Assembly (NCBI GenBank): GCA_025454075.1
Contig: JALOPD010000006.1
Location: 1 to 38,246 of the forward strand
Length of the DNA stretch: 38,246 nucleotides
Source of the DNA: Desulfobacterales bacterium
GTDB lineage: Bacteria > Desulfobacterota > Desulfobacteria > Desulfobacterales > UBA2174_A
Direction of reading: 5' to 3'
In this document: positions 1-6,140 of the stretch, one piece after another
How the letters are laid out: each line of letters begins with the position of its first letter
Position numbering within the stretch: position 1 is the stretch's first letter
Program-made: the position numbers and the translations under genes
Notes under the pieces: model-generated
What the model saw: the letters and a program-made list of their open reading frames with translations, nothing else
Told to the model about the DNA's origin: nothing
Databases searched by the model: none

Positions 1-71
1 CGAGGTCGTCGAAACCGCACTTCAAAGGTCCCTGGAAGGACCCGCCGAGACCGGTCGAGACCAATCAGACC
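1..71. other. candidate cos region: cosN-like core and phased GACC repeats
   Basis: This lies just upstream of the small terminase gene (which starts at 38092 and reads away), where lambda-like phages carry cos. On the minus strand, bases 11-1 read CGACGACCTCG, one base different from the lambda cosN segment CGGCGACCTCG as I remember it. Next to it are four GACC motifs at 39, 49, 59 and 68 (three as AGACC, one as GGACC), spaced 10, 10 and 9 bp, so on one face of the helix, as expected for a terminase small-subunit (cosB-like) site. GGTCC (28-32) and GGACC (38-42) also form an inverted repeat. The position and repeats are seen directly; the cos function is inferred. Confidence 0.4.
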
Positions 72-99
72 TCGGAACTTTATCAGCGAGCGCAGCCGT
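1..99. repeat. terminal direct repeat, copy 1 (circular overlap)
   Basis: The first 99 bases are identical to the last 99 bases. An exact overlap of 99 is a usual k-mer size of de Bruijn assemblers, so the simplest reading is that the contig is circular and these are one locus, giving a unique length of 38,147 bp. A true short direct terminal repeat is possible but less likely for a phage with a lambda-type Nu1/GpA terminase, which normally cuts at cos. Confidence 0.95.
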
Positions 100-165
100 C
101 AGCATGGCGAAGCGCTTGCCGATCTCTTTGATGTGTCCAGGTGACCGCGGCGCATCGATCGCCAT
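22..165 (-). CDS. hypothetical protein, 47 aa
   Basis: Short reading frame that begins 10 bases after the stop of the replication initiator, with GGGTGG as a weak ribosome site before ATG 165. The N-terminal half (MAIDAPRSPGHIKEIGKRF...) looks protein-like; the C-terminal half (SRPVSAGPSRDL) coincides with the phased GACC repeats and may be shaped by DNA-level constraint. The same frame is open upstream to an ATG at 267, but that would overlap the initiator by about 90 bases. No family recognised. Confidence 0.35.
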   Translation of the reverse strand: MAIDAPRSPGHIKEIGKRFAMLTAALADKVPRSDWSRPVSAGPSRDL

Positions 166-175
166 TGCCACCCAG

Positions 176-1171
176 TCACAGAGCTCCGATAAGGTCGGCG
201 AGTTCGGTGAGCATCTTTTTGTATTCCTTGCTTTTGGTCTGCTCGTCGCGCTCGTGGTAGTTTCCATTTTTGGTCCTCATGATCTTGTCAGCGTAGGCCC
301 ACGGCTCGCCCTTGATCTGCTCCCAGTACTGGGATAGACCATCGAGTGAGTCGATCACCGCCTGGGGGTGACCAGCCTTGTTGATCCAGTGTTGGACCCA
401 CTGGTAGGGATTGAAGGACCTTGACCCATTGGCCATGCCTTTCAGCGTTTCACACTTGGCCCGTATCGTCTCGGCGTACTCACCGGCCCGTTTCACAAAA
501 TGCCCTTTTTGTTTCAGCCCGGCGCCGCCCTTGGCGCCGGATAGTACTTTAGTACTATCCTTTAGAGGCGGTAACGGGGACGGAAACGGAGACGGAGCAG
601 AAACGTCAGCAGGTGCTGGTTTTTGATGCTGTTCTGCTGGCAGCATGCTGGCAGCACTGCTATTTTCTGCTGTAGCATGCTGGCTGCATGCTACAGCATG
701 CTGTAGCATGCTGGCAGCATGCTGCGGCATGCTATTAGCATGCCGCAGCAGGAAACCATATTCAGCAGGATCAAAGCCGTATTTGTCTTTTGCCATTCTC
801 CAGGCGGCATCTTCGCCGTGGTGCTTTATCAGGGCCTTCATCCTGGCCCTGTTGCTGCGGTCCTTCGACCCTGACGCCCAGCCCTGGTGCTGGGTCCAGT
901 CGTGGACGATCACCACGCCATCGGCCCGGCGCTCGATCCAGCCTGATTTTTCAAGGGCAGAAAGCAACTCTCCCGGCTCTCCCGTCCACCTGACCTCGTC
1001 GGCTATGTCCTGGTCAGTCCACCCATTCAGTACGCCACCCGGCCGGCTGACCGCTGTCGCTATCCACAGATCGAGCAGATAGCCGACAGCGCCGGAGCCG
1101 AGCATGCTTTCGAGCTTCCGGCGCTTTCGGTGGCCCCTCAATAGTACGGATACGCGGATGTCTGAGATCAC
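176..1171 (-). CDS. phage replication initiator, lambda O-like (winged helix plus origin)
   Basis: Likely origin-binding replisome organiser. Residues about 10-95 have the winged-helix look of phage replication proteins: basic RGHRKRRKLESMLG, then GVLNGWTDQDIADEVRWTG and LEKSGWIE. A Gln/His/Ala- and Pro-rich linker (about 130-215) joins a C-terminal helical region with FNPYQWVQHWINKAGHP and EPWAYADKI, which may contact a host loader or helicase. I chose GTG 1171 because it overlaps the upstream stop as GTGA and has AAGGGG five bases before it; a GTG at 1198 would give 340 aa but overlaps the upstream gene by 31 bases. As in lambda O, the linker-coding DNA carries repeated palindromes (see 643-750). 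No helicase or loader gene was recognised in the phage, so host factors are presumably recruited. Confidence 0.75.
   Translation of the reverse strand: MISDIRVSVLLRGHRKRRKLESMLGSGAVGYLLDLWIATAVSRPGGVLNGWTDQDIADEVRWTGEPGELLSALEKSGWIERRADGVVIVHDWTQHQGWASGSKDRSNRARMKALIKHHGEDAAWRMAKDKYGFDPAEYGFLLRHANSMPQHAASMLQHAVACSQHATAENSSAASMLPAEQHQKPAPADVSAPSPFPSPLPPLKDSTKVLSGAKGGAGLKQKGHFVKRAGEYAETIRAKCETLKGMANGSRSFNPYQWVQHWINKAGHPQAVIDSLDGLSQYWEQIKGEPWAYADKIMRTKNGNYHERDEQTKSKEYKKMLTELADLIGAL
539..560. repeat. perfect inverted repeat inside initiator gene
   Basis: GGATAGTACT (539-548) and AGTACTATCC (551-560) are exact inverted copies separated by TT. It lies about 80 bp from the GCATGC array in the same gene and is AT-richer than its surroundings, so it may be part of the origin (a protein site or unwinding element). 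A chance hairpin in mRNA is the alternative. Confidence 0.4.
643..750. other. probable replication origin: helically phased GCATGC array
   Basis: GCATGC begins at 643, 675, 686, 696, 706, 717, 727 and 738. The last seven are spaced 11, 10, 10, 11, 10 and 11 bp, a mean of 10.5 bp or exactly one helical turn; 643 is about three turns from 675, with degraded copies between. Bases 720-734 and 736-750 are perfect 15-bp inverted copies around one central base. A 10/11-bp period is not a multiple of three, so the pattern is not explained by a peptide repeat. The array sits in the linker of an O-like initiator gene, the same place as ori in lambda. The repeats are seen directly; the origin role is inferred. 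Confidence 0.65.
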
Positions 1172-1362
1172 ACGATCCCCTTTTCTTTGGCCAGCCACTC
1201 AGGGATCTCGAAAATAAAATCGTTCCTGTGGCTCGCCTTCACACGCCGCTCCGACTTGACCACGCTCTTCGGGATCCAGGTCTCGTGCTGGCCGTCGAAA
1301 ACCAGGTAGGCCTTTTCAGTCTCGCGCCGGACTTCGCCGCAGAATTCAACAAGGCTGGCCAT
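1168..1362 (-). CDS. small phage protein, 64 aa, unknown function
   Basis: Compact protein with beta-rich N-terminus (FCGEVRRETEKAYLVFDGQ), a WIPKSVV segment and a C-terminal IPEWLAKEKGIV tail. Proteins of this pattern (charged beta barrel, W[IL]PKS, then IPEWLA.[EK]KG) recur in phage early regions without known function. The ATG at 1362 has GAGG seven bases upstream. Its stop overlaps the GTG of the initiator (GTGA), so the two are translationally coupled. Confidence 0.75.
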   Translation of the reverse strand: MASLVEFCGEVRRETEKAYLVFDGQHETWIPKSVVKSERRVKASHRNDFIFEIPEWLAKEKGIV

Positions 1363-1363
1363 A

Positions 1364-1903
1364 CTAAAACCTCATCGGCATTAAGGCGCCCTTCTGGTCA
1401 ACGTCTTCGTCCGCTCTTTCGCCGAGAAAAAAGATCATGTCTTCGGGGCCTGCATAATAAACATGGCCAGAAAACCCTATGCTCAGGCTTGCAAAATAGG
1501 CACTATTAAACACGCCCCTCGTGCCTATGATCACTTCGGCGAGAGTCTTCATCCACCCAACGTCGCCATAACCGGATACGACCACGTTGGTATGTCCCGG
1601 CGTGAGCTGGTACAGCTTCTCAAAATCAGGGCAGGGCTGACGCATGTCCTCAGGTTTTCGGGAGTGTTTCAGGATAATCGTGCTCGCCTTTTTAATTGGG
1701 AGATAACATCCGTCCTCTATGCCTTCCACGCGCACGCTTTTCAGCATCGCCCCGTTTGTCCGGTGTATCCAGCCACCAGCTGCGACGGCAAACTGAATAT
1801 GGTCGCGCTTGTCGGCCGGATCAGTTTTCACATCTATCACCCAATTCAGCAGCGGCCACAACTCGTCAGCCTTCTCGGCCTCATACGTTATTGATTTCAG
1901 CAT
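1364..1903 (-). CDS. beta sliding-clamp-like protein, 179 aa
   Basis: The C-terminus ends LMPMRF, close to the VMPMRL end of bacterial DnaN. Other DnaN-like features appear in order: AAGGWIHRTNGAML (compare the TDGHRL loop), GCYLPIKKASTIIL (compare the IVPRK helix), PCPDFEKLYQL (compare the FPDFRRV domain start) and FNSAYFASL followed by MPMRF. At 179 aa it is half the 366-aa three-domain clamp, so it would hold about one and a half domains. It could be a reduced clamp, a clamp-loader decoy, or a diverged phage family. ATG 1903 has GGAGG five bases upstream; it sits just before the replication genes, which fits a DNA-replication role. The assignment is by motif only. Confidence 0.5.
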   Translation of the reverse strand: MLKSITYEAEKADELWPLLNWVIDVKTDPADKRDHIQFAVAAGGWIHRTNGAMLKSVRVEGIEDGCYLPIKKASTIILKHSRKPEDMRQPCPDFEKLYQLTPGHTNVVVSGYGDVGWMKTLAEVIIGTRGVFNSAYFASLSIGFSGHVYYAGPEDMIFFLGERADEDVDQKGALMPMRF

Positions 1904-1927
1904 CTCATCCTCCCACGGTTTACTTGG

Positions 1928-2089
1928 TTATTTAATCCGATCCCACAGCCACAACTCTATGAAAACCTTGCCCGGGAAAAACTCGCACTGATCACGCCGC
2001 AGCCGCACGATCCTACCGTCGTCGGCGAGCGTCAATTCCAAAACTTCAGGACGTTCCGTCGGCCTCACGTCGCTGATCGCGACCGCCAC
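1928..2089 (-). CDS. small hypothetical protein, 53 aa
   Basis: From GTG 2089 (preceded by AAGG) the frame reads VAVAISDVRPTERPEVLEL... and then a beta-rich DDGRIVRLRRDQCEFFPGKV segment ending WLWDRIK. It overlaps the end of the upstream zinc/HTH gene by 44 bases. A longer frame to 2179 adds a Ser/Arg-rich stretch that looks non-coding. Pattern resembles small phage proteins of unknown function; no domain named. Confidence 0.6.
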   Translation of the reverse strand: MAVAISDVRPTERPEVLELTLADDGRIVRLRRDQCEFFPGKVFIELWLWDRIK

Positions 2090-2633
2090 TTTCTGCCTTG
2101 AGGCCCTGGTGGATAAAGAACAGGGCCTGGAGCTCGGGTGTCCTGAAGTTTTCTTGCGCTGAGCGTTTGAGGCGCTCATAGATTTCCTCGAAACCGTTGA
2201 TGTTGATCATGACAAGTTCTCTGGTCGGTGTAAGCTCCGCTGGAGTTGCTGGAAGCGTATCATGACCTGTACCGTGTGCGACTGTCTTCCGCGCCTGCAC
2301 GGATTTCATCTCCGCGTGGCGCTGGCGGATCAAATCGCGGCGGTTTTTGCCAGTGATCCCCAAAGCGCAGCGCCGCGTGTACACCGATGCGGGCGAGCGT
2401 CCGAGTTGTTTGGCAATTTCAGCCGCCGGCATGTCTGGATGATCTCTCAGAAACTGGTCGTCAGCCTTGGTCTTTTCGGAGCTTTGTCTCGCCATATCCG
2501 TCATCTCCACCGGCACGCTGCAGGACCTGCCCTCCAGCGCCGCCACGTATTCGACCCGCCGCTTGCATTTCAGGCACGAGTCGTTGTTTTTGTCGCTCAT
2601 GCCTAACCCACAGCTGCGGCAGGGATTGATCAT
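2046..2633 (-). CDS. zinc-finger and helix-turn-helix regulator-like protein, 195 aa
   Basis: Probable DNA-binding regulator. The N-terminus has C-R-S-C and C-L-K-C pairs (about residues 5-23) forming a likely zinc ribbon. Residues about 65-95 hold a helix-turn-helix: MPAAEIAKQLGRSPASVYTRRCALGI, typical of phage homeodomain-like switches. The C-terminal third (FEEIYERLKRSAQENFRTPELQ) is helical. No strong ribosome site precedes ATG 2633; an ATG at 2600 would drop the first cysteine pair. Located in the early operon, it may act on delayed-early or late transcription, but its target is unknown. Confidence 0.65.
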   Translation of the reverse strand: MINPCRSCGLGMSDKNNDSCLKCKRRVEYVAALEGRSCSVPVEMTDMARQSSEKTKADDQFLRDHPDMPAAEIAKQLGRSPASVYTRRCALGITGKNRRDLIRQRHAEMKSVQARKTVAHGTGHDTLPATPAELTPTRELVMININGFEEIYERLKRSAQENFRTPELQALFFIHQGLKAESGGRDQRREADGTS

Positions 2634-2762
2634 GATTTGAAATCGCCCGTGTTCCTAAGCCGGAGGCGTCGTTCCTTGTTTTGCCGGCCAGTACTTATCC
2701 CGTCACGGGCCGCCGGGCAGAGGCCCACCAGTATTCGCGCCCTGGCGGAGGCGCAACCGGTC

Positions 2763-2996
2763 TCAAATCAGCGGATCGATAGTCGTGCGGCCGGCACGAC
2801 CATTGCGCGACGCTGCGCACATCCTGCTGGTGGCGTAATAGCCCCATTTGGCAGAGGCGACGCAAATCAAGAAATGCATCGCCTCAAATTTCGCGTGGTC
2901 GCTTGGATCGCGCTTGAAATCAGCCCAGGCCGTGCAAACCATATCGAGCGTTTTTCGTGGCAGCTCGCACTCGACAAAATCGTTGTCACCGCACAT
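2763..2996 (-). CDS. hypothetical protein, 77 aa
   Basis: Unrecognised. Reads MCGDNDFVECELPRKTLDMV..., then an amphipathic helical middle (AWADFKRDPSDHAKFEAMHFLICVASAKWG) and a basic tail. The start overlaps the end of the upstream small membrane gene by 11 bases, as is usual in this operon. The next 129 bases downstream (2634-2762) hold no gene that I can support. Confidence 0.55.
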   Translation of the reverse strand: MCGDNDFVECELPRKTLDMVCTAWADFKRDPSDHAKFEAMHFLICVASAKWGYYATSRMCAASRNGRAGRTTIDPLI

Positions 2997-3135
2997 AGAC
3001 CACCAGCCCCTTGGGTTTGTTGATCATGGAAACCAGGTCTTGCCATGCCAGACCGCGCCGCACGCCCAGGATCAGGATGATGGCGATCAGGAAATAGGCG
3101 CAGCGCTTGATCAGTTTGGACTTCGATCGATCCAT
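2986..3135 (-). CDS. small membrane protein, 49 aa
   Basis: From ATG 3135 the frame encodes a basic N-terminus (MDRSKSKLIKR), one hydrophobic helix (CAYFLIAIILILGV) and a short tail RRGLAWQDLVSMINKPKGL. A much longer frame to 3540 is open, but its added part is the Arg/His-rich antisense-like product of the neighbouring gene. The ATG lies 14 bases after the stop of the PnuC-like gene. Function unknown; one transmembrane segment with N-terminus inside is predicted by the positive charges. Confidence 0.6.
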   Translation of the reverse strand: MDRSKSKLIKRCAYFLIAIILILGVRRGLAWQDLVSMINKPKGLVVYVR

Positions 3136-3149
3136 GCTATCCGCAATTG

Positions 3150-3380
3150 TTAGCGAGCCTCCGCTCGATAGTTCCAAAGTCCCCTTATATGATTGCCAGT
3201 GAACCACAGAGACACTACGAACACGCCCCATTGCCCCGCCGTGAATGATGTGTAAATCCAGAAAGGTTGACCACAAAGACCAAGGATAAAGCCCATGCGC
3301 TTGTGCTTTGTTCCTGCGAATGCCCATATCGAGGCGCAGGAGAATATTAGGATCGCGGTCTGGATGATGTTTTCGAGCAC
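3150..3380 (-). CDS. small membrane protein, PnuC-like fold fragment, 76 aa
   Basis: Three hydrophobic segments (IIQTAILIFSCASIWAF; GFILGLCGQPFWIYTSF; GVFVVSLWFTGNHIRGLWNY). The middle GLCGQPFWIYTS...GQWGVFVVSLW pattern is that of short phage and bacterial proteins often named nicotinamide mononucleotide transporter-like, which are single repeats related to PnuC. The protein is far too short for a full PnuC transporter (about 230 aa), so transport is not implied. It sits in a group of four tiny membrane-protein genes (2986-3733). Confidence 0.65.
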   Translation of the reverse strand: MLENIIQTAILIFSCASIWAFAGTKHKRMGFILGLCGQPFWIYTSFTAGQWGVFVVSLWFTGNHIRGLWNYRAEAR

Positions 3381-3389
3381 TATCGCTGC

Positions 3390-3563
3390 CTACCCCCACA
3401 ATTTCGCCACAGCGTATCCGACCAGGCCGCCGGCCGCGAAGCCGAAAAACGTGAAAACCGCGTAAGCCATGACGATGCACGAACCGTTGACATCGATCCA
3501 TCGGCGTCCGTCGGAACGCCTTCTCTCGGTGAATTCGCATTCGGTGATCATGGTGTCCTCCAT
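3390..3563 (-). CDS. small membrane protein, 57 aa
   Basis: ATG 3563 shares one base with the upstream stop (TGATG). The protein has a polar N-terminus (MEDTMITECEFTERRRSDGR) and two hydrophobic segments with GFAAGGLVGYAVAKLWG at the end. Internal ATG 3551 is an alternative start. The longer frame extending to 4067 is an artefact of the overlapping genes. No function recognised. Confidence 0.55.
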   Translation of the reverse strand: MEDTMITECEFTERRRSDGRRWIDVNGSCIVMAYAVFTFFGFAAGGLVGYAVAKLWG

Positions 3564-3733
3564 CACAAACAAAGCGCCAGCGACGCCAGCGCGGTCAAGC
3601 AGGTGCCGATCGCCACGGACGCGAGCAGCGACTGGGCGATCTCGCGCGGGCTGAATCTGTCCTCGGGCTCCTCGTCGCGGATCCAGCGGCCTCGGTGCTC
3701 GTCGTAAACGTAGGGGAAGGGTTCGGGGGTCAT
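3563..3733 (-). CDS. small membrane protein, 56 aa
   Basis: ATG 3733 has a perfect AGGAGG five bases upstream and overlaps the stop of the ASCH gene as ATGA. The first 30 residues are polar (MTPEPFPYVYDEHRGRWIRD, then an acidic stretch), followed by a C-terminal hydrophobic helix (LLASVAIGTCLTALASLAL), suggesting a tail-anchored protein. Unknown function. Confidence 0.65.
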   Translation of the reverse strand: MTPEPFPYVYDEHRGRWIRDEEPEDRFSPREIAQSLLASVAIGTCLTALASLALCL

Positions 3734-4446
3734 GCGGTCCTCCTGAATTGGATAACCCACACCCACGGATTGCTCTCCCATGGGTGCTTTTTGCCGTTGA
3801 TTGATTCCCAGATTTTCGCGAACTGATCGCGCTCTGAAAAGACGGCCTGTCGGCAAGTTTTGGGAAGTTGATCGATTGGTATTTGGCTGCCCTCGGCGAT
3901 TGCGTCTTCTTCGCTAATTTCCTGCAACCGCTCCACGCGAACGCCGGTGATCTCAAGCGTGATCCGGCTCGCCCAGCGGGGCATGTGGATGGAGGGACGC
4001 CAGCGTCCGCCATACGTTGAAAGGCTAAATGTTCTGGCTGGTTCTTTGAAGCATTTGCGATAGGCATCAGATTCGATTATGTAACCGTGATGAATCCAAA
4101 ACCTGCCGCCGCCACCATCGCCAATCCACGCTCCGCATTCAGCATCAGCGGCGTATCCGACGATGTTCTTTTGTTCCGAGCACCATTTTTCCCTCACCCA
4201 CAGCCGGTCTCCTGGCTGTCCGTAGGGGCAGCGCACAAAATCATCCGCGCAGCAACCACACCACAATTTTCCGCTGTGCCCGGCGGTTTGGTATCCTTCC
4301 GGCGTGGTGGCGCACATTTCTTCGGGCTGCCAATCGAAGCCGCAGTCGCACGGAATTCTTTTCACAATACGCCGCGTCTGCGTCTTACGGCCCTCAAGGA
4401 TGGCGCGGACCATCGGGCCGCTAAAAATAATCGGACGATCTCTCAA
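3730..4446 (-). CDS. ASCH-domain phage protein, 238 aa
   Basis: Carries the hallmarks of the phage ASCH/PUA-like family: RPIIFSGPMVRAILEGRKTQ then TRRIVK at the N-terminus, CPYGQPGDRLWVREKW in the middle, WRPSIHMPRWASRITLEITG, and a C-terminal FAKIWESIN...NPWVWVIQF. Family members are proposed RNA-binding or nucleotide-related proteins; some databases call them morphogenetic, without strong support. Cysteines between 40 and 75 (CDCG, CGCC) may bind metal. I chose TTG 4446: it overlaps the upstream stop as TTGA and has GGAGG six bases before it, while upstream sequence is in another gene's frame. Confidence 0.8.
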   Translation of the reverse strand: MRDRPIIFSGPMVRAILEGRKTQTRRIVKRIPCDCGFDWQPEEMCATTPEGYQTAGHSGKLWCGCCADDFVRCPYGQPGDRLWVREKWCSEQKNIVGYAADAECGAWIGDGGGGRFWIHHGYIIESDAYRKCFKEPARTFSLSTYGGRWRPSIHMPRWASRITLEITGVRVERLQEISEEDAIAEGSQIPIDQLPKTCRQAVFSERDQFAKIWESINGKKHPWESNPWVWVIQFRRTA

Positions 4447-4619
4447 GCCGCCCTCCCGCACGCGCCATCCGCCGGCAGTTCGGCGAACTGGCTCTTGATG
4501 TTCAGCATGGTCTCGTCGAAGCAGCGCTCGCAATAGCCGTGACTGTCGCGGACATCCGAGCGGCCGTCGGGCTTGGTTCCGTAGATGCGGCCACAAACGC
4601 AGCAGACGCTCCTGATCAC
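4443..4619 (-). CDS. small zinc-ribbon-like protein, 58 aa
   Basis: From GTG 4619 the protein reads VIRSVCCVCGRIYGTKPDGR, then ...SHGYCERCFDETM, giving CxxC and CxxC pairs of a zinc ribbon. The GTG overlaps the preceding stop as GTGA. Such small double-CxxC proteins are frequent in phage early operons. The C-terminus is helical and acidic. Function unknown, possibly nucleic-acid or protein binding. Confidence 0.65.
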   Translation of the reverse strand: MIRSVCCVCGRIYGTKPDGRSDVRDSHGYCERCFDETMLNIKSQFAELPADGACGRAA

Positions 4620-4816
4620 AGCGCACCCCCGACGATGGCCGCCGCTGCCGAATATATTTCCGCTCTGCCGAAGATCTCCCGCAGGTTCTCGATCGCGGCG
4701 ACCAGGTCCTGGGGCGGATGGTATTCGCGATGCCAGTGGCGGCACTGTGGATCTCCGCCGGTCCAGGCCGCCGTTGCGATCTCGACGGCGCCGCAGTCTT
4801 TGCAGGTCGCGCTCAT
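4616..4816 (-). CDS. small cysteine-containing protein, 66 aa
   Basis: Starts MSATCKDCGAVEIATAAWTG, with a CxxC pair and a later CRHWHREYH cluster that could complete a metal site. The C-terminal half (DLVAAIENLREIFGRAEIYSAAAAIVGGAL) is helical. ATG 4816 has AGGGGG six bases upstream. Its stop overlaps the next start. No family recognised. Confidence 0.6.
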   Translation of the reverse strand: MSATCKDCGAVEIATAAWTGGDPQCRHWHREYHPPQDLVAAIENLREIFGRAEIYSAAAAIVGGAL

Positions 4817-4825
4817 GCAGGCCCC

Positions 4826-5620
4826 CTATGCTATCGAGAAACCGCAGCGGTCTTCGACGACTTCCGACCTGCGCTTTATGTATATACGTTGGCATTCAGA
4901 TGAAGCCATCCCGTCAGCGTATTTAAGAATGTCCTGGTACATGAAATTTTGAAAAGACTCGCCATTGATCAGATCAAGGCGCAACTGCATTCTTTTAGAT
5001 CCGTCCCCCACTTTTTTCCTTTTCCATCCAAGGAGCGCCTTGTACTCGACGTTCTGTGTTATCGCCCCTCGAATTTGGATCTCATATTCCGGCAGCATTT
5101 TTTTGCATTGGTCAATGAAGAGGTCCAAGCTGTCGTTGTCTGCAAACTCTATCTTTCTGCGCTCTATGAGCGAACGCTGCCCGAACCGTTCAATCAATTT
5201 TATCCCGCACTTTTGCTGGCCTGGATTTTTTTTGATGCTTCCGGGCAGCGCCATAGATCCGCAGCCAGTCGGGAAGATGTGCTCGATCTTCTTTTCGGTG
5301 TTGGTGGCGGCATAGGTTCGTTCAATGGTAATAGAAATGATTCTGTGCCCAAGATCCGACAAGATCTTCTGCGACCACCCGGAAAGGAGCAGCATTTCGG
5401 ATGGTGCCGATACCGTTAAATGATTCTTTCCCCCGAATGCGAAGCAAAATTCCTGTGCGTCGCTATGGGTGTTAAAATGCACAATCTCAGTATTGTTGCC
5501 CTCCATGAAAGCCACCGACCAGCGGCCGTTTTCTTCTTTTTTCATCGCCTTGATCGTGACTTTTCCCTTCCCACGAAACTCATCGATTAGCTTTTTTAGA
5601 TCGTACTTTTTTTCTTTCAT
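4826..5620 (-). CDS. hypothetical protein, 264 aa, AT-richer region
   Basis: Not recognised. A Lys-rich start (MKEKKYDLKKLIDEFRGKGK) is followed by mixed alpha/beta sequence with FAFGGKNHLTVSAPSEMLLL, a Cys near residue 120 and RLDLINGESFQNFMYQDI near the end. Codons are visibly richer in A/T than in neighbouring genes (many AAA, ATT and TTT codons). ATG 5620 has GGGAGG seven bases upstream and lies inside the end of the preceding gene (41-base overlap). The composition suggests a more recent acquisition. Confidence 0.65.
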   Translation of the reverse strand: MKEKKYDLKKLIDEFRGKGKVTIKAMKKEENGRWSVAFMEGNNTEIVHFNTHSDAQEFCFAFGGKNHLTVSAPSEMLLLSGWSQKILSDLGHRIISITIERTYAATNTEKKIEHIFPTGCGSMALPGSIKKNPGQQKCGIKLIERFGQRSLIERRKIEFADNDSLDLFIDQCKKMLPEYEIQIRGAITQNVEYKALLGWKRKKVGDGSKRMQLRLDLINGESFQNFMYQDILKYADGMASSECQRIYIKRRSEVVEDRCGFSIA

Positions 5621-6140
5621 GGAGCGCCTCCCTTGTTTCAGAGCTAAAGTGTTCGATTAGACTGAAAGCGGTGCATACATCTGCCAACAATGAATCTGGA
5701 ACACTGTCTGATACCGGAAACTTGATTCGCTTTTTTAAAAACGATCCGAAGCGTTCAATCTCCCGGCACACCTCTCCCCACGCAGCCGTTTCATTTTCTG
5801 CCTTTTGGCCCGCCACAGGCCTTCCCGCCCCTTCACGCGCGCCGCCCCTTGCTGTCGGAGGATGCGTGACGCTGGTTATTGGTGGTTTACTCGGTGTGTT
5901 TATCGGTTCGTAAGTGGGCGATTTGGTTGCGGTGTTTGATTTTTTTGAACATCTGTTCAAATTATTTTCTTCTATTCTCTTGGCCCTCATTCTTAATGTG
6001 TGCGGACTAATCGTCACCTCAAACAGCTTCTCCACCCAGGCCGCGAGTTCCTTGCCGATGGTCCATGGCTTCTTCCCATCCTCAAGGGCGGATTTGATTT
6101 CCTGCTCGATGTAGAGCTCGCAGGCCTCGCGGTTAGCCAT
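5580..6140 (-). CDS. hypothetical DNA-binding-like protein, 186 aa
   Basis: Residues 1-55 (reading EACELYIEQEIKSALEDGKK, then PWTIGKELAAWVEKLFEVTI and SPHTLRMRAKR) look like a helix-turn-helix preceded by a helical arm, a pattern seen in phage proteins beside regulators. A Ser/Thr/Pro linker follows, then GGAREGAGRP, a basic motif shared with terminase-small-subunit and HTH phage proteins. The C-terminal part is helical. ATG 6140 has GGAGGAGG upstream. Regulatory role inferred only from the N-terminal pattern. Confidence 0.6.
   Translation of the reverse strand: MANREACELYIEQEIKSALEDGKKPWTIGKELAAWVEKLFEVTISPHTLRMRAKRIEENNLNRCSKKSNTATKSPTYEPINTPSKPPITSVTHPPTARGGAREGAGRPVAGQKAENETAAWGEVCREIERFGSFLKKRIKFPVSDSVPDSLLADVCTAFSLIEHFSSETREALHERKKVRSKKANR

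Noticed and set aside
2637..3023. 128-codon plus-strand open frame
   Set aside because: Arg/Ala-rich, on the strand opposite to the early operon, with no ribosome site; the minus-strand genes explain most of this DNA.
3390..4067. 225-codon minus-strand reading of the small membrane gene
   Set aside because: Only the last 57 codons look like protein; the rest overlaps the ASCH gene and the 56-aa gene in another frame.
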